Part shown: in pieces, positions 5,228-9,958 of the stretch | Position numbering within the stretch: position 1 is the first letter of the stretch | Layout of the letters: each line of letters starts with the position of its first letter | Origin: Anaerolineales bacterium | GTDB taxonomy: Bacteria > Chloroflexota > Anaerolineae > Anaerolineales > UBA4823 | NCBI GenBank assembly: GCA_020853835.1 | Contig: JADYYC010000122.1 | Span: forward strand, 1-9,958 | DNA length: 9,958 bases | Reading direction: 5' to 3' | Translations under genes and position numbers: made by a program | The notes under the pieces: generated by a model | The model's database searches: none | What the model saw: the letters and a program-made list of their open reading frames with translations, nothing else | Told to the model about the DNA's origin: nothing

Positions 5228-7825
5228 CTACTTTTCTCCTTCTAACTGGGCTTTGAAGACCAGGCCAGCTGTTGGGTGAAACTCGCGTGTAAATGCTTCC
5301 TGATGCTCCTGGCGCATAGCTTCAAGGTCGACCTTGCGGACGCCGACCAGGAAACTGCTGGTTACTTCGCCGGCTGCGTTGCGGCTGGTGGTGCGGTGGG
5401 GGCAGATCAGGTTATTTGCGCCGCCGCGATCCAGCTTGCCGGGGACGATCGGGTCGACCCGGGCGCCGTGATCCTGGTAGACCACACCGGGCATAATACG
5501 CTCGGTGACGTATGCGCCTCCCAGCACTCCGCCACGCTCGTTGTACAGCTCGACCACATCGCCGTCTTCGATCCCCAGCTTAGCTGCGTCGCCCGGATTG
5601 ATCCACACCGGTTCGTACAGATAGCCATCTGCTCCCTTGACCTTGCAGGTAGGGATTTCCCGCAGCCAGGTGATGTCATCATGCATGGCATGCACACGCC
5701 AGCGGGGGTGGTTGGAGACGATCAGGAAGGGATACTCATCTGAGCGCGGGTGGAGCAAGCTCTCCTGGTGGGTCTCGCCGTAGGGGATCCAGTGCGGCAC
5801 GGGTGGACGTTCGTCATCATCTGGGAAGTGCTCGGCCAAACCAGTGGCGTAGAACTCGATCTTGCCGGTGGGGGTCAGCAGCGGGTTGTTATCCGGATCT
5901 TTCCAGAAGTTATACAGACCCACTGGATCATCTTCCCAGTCAGGCGCCGTGGGTACCATCACATATTCTTTATCACGGAACTGCTCGTAACTGGCGAATT
6001 CCTGAACACCAGAGTGCATGAAGCCGGCCTCTATCAAATCATCAGTCGTTTTGTCTTCCGTAAGGGCTTCGTACATCCCCAGCTTTTTGGCGATCTCGCA
6101 AACGATCTCGTAATCGCTCTTCGAATCGCCCACTGGTTTGATGGCCTGGCCTTCGTAGAAGATACTGTTAAAGGAGCCGCTGAAGATGTCGGTTCCTATG
6201 TCTTCCTCTTCGATCTTGGTGTTGGCCGGCAAAACGATGTCTGCATATGTGCATTCATTTTCCATCCAGGGGTGCTGCGCCAGGACGAACTCGATCTGTT
6301 CGCTCCGCAGCGCCTCCTGGAACCGGTGCCCGCCGTTCCAGCAGGTCATCCAGCAGGGAGAGTCGGTCCAGATCATGTGGATTTCCGAGCACCCTTCCAC
6401 CGGGTATTGAAACTCAATAAACTGGTCCTCGCGCGGCATGCCTGCCATCACGTGTCCGTGCCATTTAAGGGGCGGGTTGAGGATAGCCTCGTGGATCAGG
6501 GTCTTTGGAATGTGCTGCTTTGGGAAGTAGCCCAAGAAGTAGCCCCGGTAAGCTTTGTATGGATCTGGGATACAGGTGCTGCGTGGCAGCGGGTTTTGTG
6601 TGTGCATGCCGAACAGCCCCCACTCGATCATCGTCACCTGGTGCCGGCCCGGCATTCCCAGGCCCTGCATGGCCAGGTTCAACACTTCCATCCGCCCGGG
6701 TTCGCTAGCATATGCGGCGCGGATATATGAGCCGCCGTTGCAGTGCGCGATCGAGGTGGTCTTTTTACCCCATTCGCGCGCCAGCGCCTTGATCGTGTAT
6801 GACGGCACGCCGCAGATCTCCGCCGCCCATTTAGGTGTCTTGGGGATACCGTCCTCCTTGCCCAGCACATAATCCCGGAAGGCTTCGAAACCGTAGGTGT
6901 GGGTGGCGACGTACTCCTTTTCGTACAACCCCTCAGTCAGCCAGGTGTAGGCGATCGCCAGATGCAGCACCGTATCCGTGTTTGGCCTAACAGGGATCCA
7001 CTTATCTGCGTGAACCGCTGCCGCGTAGTTCAGATCGGGGCAAATATAGATCGATTTGATCCCCAGTTCAGTAAAGTGGTAACACAGCCGGCTGGCCATC
7101 TGACCCTGCCAGCCCCAGGTGGTGGTTTCGGGATCAGCGCCCCAGAACAGGATCATGTCGGTGTGCTGCATGATGTCCCGCATTACATTAGTTTGTGGGC
7201 CCATCTTACCCACCGGGTCCATGCCCCAGGCGTGCTTGGAACCCCAGTACCAGCCTTCCCAGCTATCAGGCTGGCGCACCTGCAGCGTGAAACCACCCAT
7301 CAATTTCAACAAATTTGTCTGGCAGCCATGGGGCCCATGGACCACTTTGGTCTCGCCATGTCCGTCTGCCTGGGCCAGGATGGCATAAGGGCCGTATTTG
7401 TCATGCACGCGCCTGATTTCCTTAGCGATGATGTCGGTTGCTTCGTCCCAGGAGATCCGCACGTATTTGCTGGCGCCGCGGTTTTGTGTATTGCGCTCGC
7501 CATCTGGATCCCAGTCCACCCGTTTAAGTGGATATTTGATCCTGTTCGGAGAGTAGATCCGCTTCTTGTAAGCCAGGCTCAGGGGGGGCAGCAGCGATTT
7601 CATCGACGGTTTGAAGGTCTTGCCGCGTGCCTCGATTTCCCACGGGTTCCATTCTTTAGGGTCATATTTTTCATCGAAATGCAGTGGGCGGATGCGTACG
7701 ACTTTGCCATCTTTCACATCCACCTGGGCTACGTTTGACCCGATGCCAAACGAGCAGAACCCCAGCCCCTTGATGTAGGTCTTTTCCTCTCCCGGTTTTC
7801 CATTCGACTTGGTTTTGTCAACCAT
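5228..7825 (-). CDS. Pyrogallol/phloroglucinol transhydroxylase large-subunit (AthL)-like molybdopterin enzyme
   Basis: An 865-residue member of the DMSO-reductase superfamily, close in length to the Pelobacter transhydroxylase alpha subunit (about 875). Like that protein, the N-terminus has no Fe-S motif: only Cys24 occurs before the first pterin domain (GRTFK-like ARGKTFKPS, IKYPLKRVDWDPDGERN, YVRISWDEATDII). QPDSWEGWYWG gives Asp187-Ser188-Trp189, matching the Asp174, metal-ligand Ser175 and Trp176 of the transhydroxylase. His156 is a candidate for its catalytic His144. Further shared blocks are HTDMILFWGADPET, NTDTVLHLAIAYTWL, AMQGLGMPG and YADIVLPANT. The C-terminal pterin-binding domain (NHPRWRVHAMHDD; VDPIVPGKLDRGGANNL) is complete. 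The ATG at 7825 follows a GGAGG; the longer GTG frame from 7861 is not used. No Tat signal, so cytoplasmic. In the family it moves hydroxyl groups on trihydroxybenzenes, but pocket residues differ here, so the true substrate is open. Confidence 0.88.
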   Translation of the reverse strand: MVDKTKSNGKPGEEKTYIKGLGFCSFGIGSNVAQVDVKDGKVVRIRPLHFDEKYDPKEWNPWEIEARGKTFKPSMKSLLPPLSLAYKKRIYSPNRIKYPLKRVDWDPDGERNTQNRGASKYVRISWDEATDIIAKEIRRVHDKYGPYAILAQADGHGETKVVHGPHGCQTNLLKLMGGFTLQVRQPDSWEGWYWGSKHAWGMDPVGKMGPQTNVMRDIMQHTDMILFWGADPETTTWGWQGQMASRLCYHFTELGIKSIYICPDLNYAAAVHADKWIPVRPNTDTVLHLAIAYTWLTEGLYEKEYVATHTYGFEAFRDYVLGKEDGIPKTPKWAAEICGVPSYTIKALAREWGKKTTSIAHCNGGSYIRAAYASEPGRMEVLNLAMQGLGMPGRHQVTMIEWGLFGMHTQNPLPRSTCIPDPYKAYRGYFLGYFPKQHIPKTLIHEAILNPPLKWHGHVMAGMPREDQFIEFQYPVEGCSEIHMIWTDSPCWMTCWNGGHRFQEALRSEQIEFVLAQHPWMENECTYADIVLPANTKIEEEDIGTDIFSGSFNSIFYEGQAIKPVGDSKSDYEIVCEIAKKLGMYEALTEDKTTDDLIEAGFMHSGVQEFASYEQFRDKEYVMVPTAPDWEDDPVGLYNFWKDPDNNPLLTPTGKIEFYATGLAEHFPDDDERPPVPHWIPYGETHQESLLHPRSDEYPFLIVSNHPRWRVHAMHDDITWLREIPTCKVKGADGYLYEPVWINPGDAAKLGIEDGDVVELYNERGGVLGGAYVTERIMPGVVYQDHGARVDPIVPGKLDRGGANNLICPHRTTSRNAAGEVTSSFLVGVRKVDLEAMRQEHQEAFTREFHPTAGLVFKAQLEGEK

Positions 7826-7830
7826 ATTTT

Positions 7831-7835
7831 CCTCC
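7831..7835 (-). promoter_or_regulatory. Ribosome binding site that fixes the start of the AthL-like gene
   Basis: GGAGG on the minus strand lies five bases before the ATG at 7825-7823. Upstream in-frame starts (GTG 7861, ATG 7846, ATG 7837) either lack a ribosome binding site or sit too close to one, so the 865-residue form is preferred. Confidence 0.7.
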
Positions 7836-7891
7836 ATGCCCTCCATTTTTCGGAAGCGCACAATTCCGATTTGGTGGTCTTACAATACATC

Positions 7892-7931
7892 CCGCCTGAT
7901 CCGCCTGAAGGATCTATCGGGGGGCCGCCTG
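7892..7931. repeat. Three copies of CCGCCTG in the operon leader
   Basis: CCGCCTG occurs at 7892-7898, 7901-7907 and 7925-7931; the first two extend to CCGCCTGA, in tandem with a 9-base period. On the transcript strand they read CAGGCGG. The first two also overlap a GATCC-N7-GGATC dyad (7898-7914). The meaning is unknown. Confidence 0.5.
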
Positions 7932-8093
7932 GCGCTGTTCATGGCCCGGCTGACCGGTCATGCAGTCTTTTAATTTTTTTACCATTTATAGGGGATTATC
8001 GTCTTCCTCCTTTCTTCTGCATCTCGTGCATGTTATTCATCCAGCTTCAGAAGTTTTGGATTTCTTCAGGTAGGAGACAGCGAAACAACGCAA

Positions 8094-8114
8094 GAGGACT
8101 ACCGCGCAGTCCTC
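8094..8114. repeat. Inverted repeat GAGGACT-N7-AGTCCTC at the start of the operon leader
   Basis: A perfect 7-bp dyad with a 7-base loop (accgcgc on the plus strand). On the minus strand it begins about seven bases after the extended -10 element at 8129-8121, so it would be either an operator at the transcription start or the first stem-loop of the mRNA. Confidence 0.5.
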
Positions 8115-8120
8115 AAGCTC

Positions 8121-8129
8121 ATTCTAGCA
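8121..8129 (-). promoter_or_regulatory. Possible extended -10 promoter element for the oxidoreductase operon
   Basis: The minus strand reads TGC-TAGAAT, a fair match to the extended -10 consensus TGnTATAAT. No good -35 is found 16-18 bases upstream, as expected for an activator-dependent promoter or for a chance match. This is the best candidate seen between the two divergent genes for the minus strand. Confidence 0.35.
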
Positions 8130-8148
8130 AACCCCCTGTTATTCGCCA

Positions 8149-8165
8149 TCACCCAAAAAGGGTGA
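8149..8165. repeat. Dyad TCACCC-AAAAA-GGGTGA
   Basis: A perfect 6-bp inverted repeat with a 5-base A loop, about 25-40 bases upstream of the putative -10 of the minus-strand operon. That position suits an activator or repressor site. It could also fold as a small hairpin if transcribed. Confidence 0.45.
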
Positions 8166-8177
8166 GGCGGGGGTAAT

Positions 8178-8199
8178 TGATATTGGTGATTAATATCAC
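8178..8199. promoter_or_regulatory. CRP/FNR-type binding-site-like dyads
   Basis: GTGAT-TAAT-ATCAC (8186-8199) has the five-base half sites and four-base spacer typical of CRP/FNR-family operators (FNR itself is TTGAT-N4-ATCAA). It overlaps a second dyad, TGATATT-N7-AATATCA (8178-8198). An oxygen- or redox-responsive regulator of this family would fit anaerobic pterin enzymes, but no such regulator gene lies in the window. Confidence 0.45.
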
Positions 8200-8255
8200 G
8201 AGATGACGCCCTTGCGCTCAACAAGCGGGTTGTCACCGGACGCCAACGTTTTTGT

Positions 8256-8272
8256 AAGATGACCGTCATCTT
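8256..8272. promoter_or_regulatory. 17-bp perfect palindrome AAGATGAC-C-GTCATCTT, candidate Rrf2 operator
   Basis: Eight-base arms around one central base, about 64 bases upstream of the predicted Rrf2 transcription start and between the divergent genes. The AAGATG half site recalls the E. coli NsrR half site, but the spacing is N5 rather than N11. A further AGATGAC copy occurs at 8201-8207. Confidence 0.5.
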
Positions 8273-8292
8273 TGACGTATGATGTCTGTCAC

Positions 8293-8321
8293 TTGTGAAT
8301 TGGCTAAAAACAGTCTAAAAT
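8293..8321 (+). promoter_or_regulatory. Predicted sigma-70-type promoter of the Rrf2 gene
   Basis: TTGTGA (8293-8298), a 17-base spacer, then TAAAAT (8316-8321). This would start transcription near 8328, about 44 bases before the Rrf2 ATG. Confidence 0.65.
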
Positions 8322-8371
8322 ATTGAAAATGTACAGGTTTTATTTGAAATCCACTTTTATGGAGAAATAAA

Positions 8372-8797
8372 ATGCAGATAACACGCCAAGCCGATTACGC
8401 AGTTCGCGCTGTGCTGTACCTGGCAAAAATAGGTTCCAATCAGCGTGCAGCGACCAGCCAAATCGCCCAGGAGCAGCAAATCCCGCCCTCTTTCCTGGCA
8501 AAAATAGTTTCTCAACTTTCCGTAGCTGGCTTGTTGCAGACTTCTCGCGGCGCCCGCGGCGGCGTTTCGCTCGCCCGTCCACCCGAACAGATCTCGCTGC
8601 TCGAGGTCGTTGAAGCGATCGATGGCCCGATACTCCTTAACGAATGTGTCACTGGAAACGGCGTCTGCACCCTGGGTGATGAGTGCCCGATGCAGTCGAT
8701 CTGGCGCGACGCTCAAGCGGAGCTTATCGACCGGCTCAGGACCTCCACGTTCGACAGCTTTATCAAGAACGGACAGCGAGAGCCCCTCGCGGCCTGA
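8372..8797 (+). CDS. Rrf2-family transcriptional regulator with a three-cysteine Fe-S motif
   Basis: A 141-residue winged-helix regulator. The N-terminus MQITRQADYAVRAVLYLA, the recognition-helix region IPPSFLAKIVSQLSVAGLL and the wing SRGARGGVSLARPPEQISLL are classic Rrf2. Cys92, Cys99 and Cys105 (spacing x6 and x5) lie in the loop that holds the Fe-S cluster in IscR, NsrR and RsrR-type proteins, so it probably senses Fe-S status, oxygen, NO or redox. The spacing alone does not assign it to one of these. The ATG is preceded by GGAG at seven bases and by a good promoter. It is transcribed away from the AthL-like operon and ends about 28 bases before a terminator hairpin, so it is monocistronic. 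The palindrome at 8256-8272 is its most likely target; control of the operon and of itself is an inference. Confidence 0.92.
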   Translation: MQITRQADYAVRAVLYLAKIGSNQRAATSQIAQEQQIPPSFLAKIVSQLSVAGLLQTSRGARGGVSLARPPEQISLLEVVEAIDGPILLNECVTGNGVCTLGDECPMQSIWRDAQAELIDRLRTSTFDSFIKNGQREPLAA

Positions 8798-8825
8798 TCG
8801 ATTACGCTTCGCCGCCCCTGGCAAG

Positions 8826-8849
8826 AACCTGGATGTCCAGGTTTATCTG
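8826..8849 (+). terminator. Probable terminator of the Rrf2 gene
   Basis: AACCTGG (8826-8832) and CCAGGTT (8837-8843) form a perfect 7-bp stem with an ATGT tetraloop, followed by TATCTGTCT. The T tract is interrupted, so strength is uncertain. It lies 28 bases after the Rrf2 stop. Confidence 0.55.
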
Positions 8850-8902
8850 TCTGCCACATGGGGTTATATTCAACCAGAATTCAAAGACCTTCACCGCAAC
8901 CT

Positions 8903-8933
8903 GATCGCATGCCGGGTGTGCAGGCATGCGATC
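8903..8933. repeat. Long hairpin GATCGCATGCC-N9-GGCATGCGATC
   Basis: A perfect 11-bp inverted repeat with a 9-base loop in the 280-bp gap between Rrf2 and hutU, with no T run on either side. A smaller CGCGC-N7-GCGCG stem follows at 8940-8956. It may be a second, factor-dependent terminator, an operator or a dispersed palindromic repeat. The rest of the gap shows no gene. Confidence 0.6.
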
Positions 8934-9029
8934 TTGAAACGCGCCATTTTCGCGCGGTGTGCCTCAACCGTTTGCTGCAAGAACCCCCTATCCGCCACGA
9001 TCCACTCGCCCACCAGGCTTTCCTTATCG

Positions 9030-9035
9030 TATAAT
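9030..9035 (+). promoter_or_regulatory. Candidate -10 box for hutU
   Basis: A perfect TATAAT lies about 43 bases before the hutU ATG. No good -35 stands at 16-18 bases upstream, so activator dependence or a chance match remains possible. Confidence 0.4.
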
Positions 9036-9077
9036 CAGGGTAAAGCACAACCTAAAATAAAAGAGATGGAGGTCCGA

Positions 9078-9958
9078 ATGTCCGAACCACGCATTGTGCG
9101 GGCGCCGCGCGGCTCGCAGTTGAGCTGCAAATCCTGGCTGACCGAAGCCCCTTACCGGATGATCCAAAACAATCTCGACCCTGAAGTGGCAGAACGACCG
9201 CAGGACCTGGTTGTCTACGGTGGACGCGGCCAGGCCGCCCGCAGTTGGGAAGCCTTTGACGCCATTCTCGAGACGCTGCGCACCCTTGAAGATGATGAAA
9301 CGCTGCTGGTGCAGTCCGGCAAGCCGGTGGCGGTTTTCAAAACGCATCCCGACGCGCCGCGCGTCCTGATCGCCAACTCCAACCTTGTCCCGCACTGGGC
9401 TACCCAGGAGCACTTCGACCAGCTCGCCGCCCAGGGATTGATCATGTATGGTCAGATGACGGCCGGCTCGTGGATCTACATCGGCACCCAGGGCATCCTC
9501 CAGGGAACCTACGAAACCCTGGGCGCGCTCGCCCGCCAGCGCGGCTGGGGCTCGCTCAAGGGCAAGTTCGTCCTGACCGCCGGCCTGGGCGGCATGGGCG
9601 GCGCCCAGCCCCTCGCCATCACGATGAATGAGGGGGTGGGGCTGATCGTGGAAGTCGATCCGGAGCGCGCCCACCGCCGCCACGAGATCGGCTATGTTGA
9701 CACGGTCGTCGATACGCTCGAAGAAGCCATGACCCTGGTGGAGGAAAACAAGGAAAAACAAATCCCCATCTCGATCGGACTGATCGGCAATGCAGCCGAC
9801 ATCTATCCCGAACTGGTCATCCGCGGGGTGGCCCCCGACGTGGTGACCGACCAGACCCCCGCCCACGACGTCCTGATGTACGTACCGAACGGGTTGAGCC
9901 TGGCTGCCGCGGAAGAGATGCGCCGCAGCGCCCCCGCTGAATACGAGCGCCGCTCGAT
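9078..9958 (+). CDS. hutU: Urocanate hydratase (urocanase), N-terminal part (runs off the right edge)
   Basis: The 293 visible codons match urocanase, which adds water to urocanate to give imidazolonepropionate, the second step of histidine degradation, using tightly bound NAD+ in the cytoplasm. Landmarks in order are LSCKSWLTEAPYRM, NNLDPEVAERPQDLVVYGG, DETLLVQSGKPVAVFKTH, RVLIANSNLVPHWAT, MYGQMTAGSWIYIGTQGIL, LTAGLGGMGGAQPLA (the NAD-binding glycine-rich loop), SIGLIGNAAD and APDVVTDQTPAHD. The full protein is about 550 residues, so roughly the last 260, including the catalytic cysteine region, lie outside. The ATG at 9078 follows GGAGG by five bases; an in-frame ATG at 9066 overlaps that site and is not used. 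TPAHDVLMYVP differs from the commoner TSAHDPL.GYVP, apparently with one residue less. It is unrelated in function to the left-hand operon. Confidence 0.93.
   Translation, partial: MSEPRIVRAPRGSQLSCKSWLTEAPYRMIQNNLDPEVAERPQDLVVYGGRGQAARSWEAFDAILETLRTLEDDETLLVQSGKPVAVFKTHPDAPRVLIANSNLVPHWATQEHFDQLAAQGLIMYGQMTAGSWIYIGTQGILQGTYETLGALARQRGWGSLKGKFVLTAGLGGMGGAQPLAITMNEGVGLIVEVDPERAHRRHEIGYVDTVVDTLEEAMTLVEENKEKQIPISIGLIGNAADIYPELVIRGVAPDVVTDQTPAHDVLMYVPNGLSLAAAEEMRRSAPAEYERRS

Larger units (their letters stand above)
7826..8371. other. Divergent 546-bp intergenic region between the oxidoreductase operon and the Rrf2 gene
   Basis: No convincing protein gene is present. A 101-codon plus-strand frame (7871-8176) has no ribosome binding site and a low-complexity, unfamiliar product. 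The right half holds the promoter of the Rrf2 gene and several perfect dyads, listed separately. The left half would be a roughly 290-base 5' leader of the minus-strand operon. It contains three CCGCCTG copies, a TGACCGGTCA palindrome (7951-7960), an A/T-rich run (7968-7980) and an orphan AGGAGG on the minus strand (8011-8006). That ribosome-binding-like site has no start codon at a normal distance. Tiny minus-strand frames occur (8040-7996, 14 codons; an ATG at 7985, 23 codons). No tRNA or known riboswitch was recognised. Confidence 0.6.

Noticed and set aside
4383..5279. 298-codon plus-strand open frame opposite the four-cluster Fe-S subunit
   Set aside because: The minus strand encodes sixteen correctly spaced cluster cysteines; the plus-strand frame has no ribosome binding site and overlaps the terminator.
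5750..6730. 326-codon plus-strand open frame opposite the AthL-like gene
   Set aside because: Shadow frame caused by codon bias; no recognised motif, and the opposite strand is a complete pterin enzyme.
6899..7738. 279-codon plus-strand open frame opposite the AthL-like N-terminus
   Set aside because: Same reason: the minus strand carries conserved pterin-enzyme motifs throughout.
7826..7861. 12-codon N-terminal extension of the AthL-like protein from a GTG
   Set aside because: A GGAGG in front of the ATG at 7825 is a much better start.
7941..7980. CATG/CCGG hairpin followed by a T run on the plus strand, terminator-like
   Set aside because: No plus-strand gene lies upstream for it to terminate, and the stem is short and bulged; kept only as part of the leader description.
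7871..8176. 101-codon plus-strand frame in the divergent region
   Set aside because: No ribosome binding site, unfamiliar proline-rich product, overlaps regulatory dyads.
9024..9866. 280-codon minus-strand open frame
   Set aside because: It is the antisense shadow of hutU; the plus-strand product matches urocanase along its whole visible length, and the minus-strand product is His/Gly-rich and unfamiliar.
1..9958. CRISPR array, tRNA, rRNA, insertion sequence or phage attachment site
   Set aside because: No regularly spaced direct repeats, no tRNA-like cloverleaf, no transposase and no terminal repeats were seen.

Overview
The window looks like a chromosomal segment from an anaerobic bacterium of moderate to high GC. 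Shine-Dalgarno starts, iron-sulfur-rich enzymes and two pterin-dependent oxidoreductases support this. The gene mix would suit a Chloroflexota/Anaerolineae-type organism, but that placement is a guess and rests on no phylogenetic test.

Layout. A 5'-truncated view of a MerR-family regulator lies at 1-221 (minus strand). A long minus-strand block at 449-7825 is read right to left. It starts with the large (7825-5228) and small (5225-4395) subunits of an enzyme related to pyrogallol-phloroglucinol transhydroxylase (AthLS). An intrinsic terminator follows (about 4381-4341). Then come a second, different molybdopterin/tungstopterin oxidoreductase (4307-2076), its 111-residue two-cluster ferredoxin partner (2074-1739) and an MFS transporter (1663-449), ending at a strong hairpin (373-409). 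A 546-bp divergent intergenic region (7826-8371) separates this block from a plus-strand Rrf2-family regulator with three cysteines (8372-8797). After a terminator, the start of urocanate hydratase hutU (9078 to the window end, plus strand) begins an unrelated histidine-degradation function.

How the parts may work together. Neither enzyme has a Tat signal or a membrane anchor, so both are probably soluble and cytoplasmic. The transporter would bring in a small organic (plausibly aromatic) substrate, and the two enzymes would act on ring hydroxyl groups or a similar reaction. The small subunit of the transhydroxylase-like enzyme has all sixteen cysteines for four [4Fe-4S] clusters, more than I recall for the Pelobacter transhydroxylase, and several pocket residues of the large subunit look different. 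It may therefore be a true redox enzyme on another substrate rather than a pyrogallol transhydroxylase. The Rrf2 gene, probably an Fe-S, redox or NO sensor, faces the operon across a region rich in perfect dyads (AAGATGAC-C-GTCATCTT, GTGAT-N4-ATCAC, TCACCC-N5-GGGTGA). That makes it the natural candidate regulator.

Most long open frames on the strand opposite these genes are coding shadows. The real hutU reading frame runs off the right edge of the window, and a 280-codon antisense frame could be mistaken for the gene.
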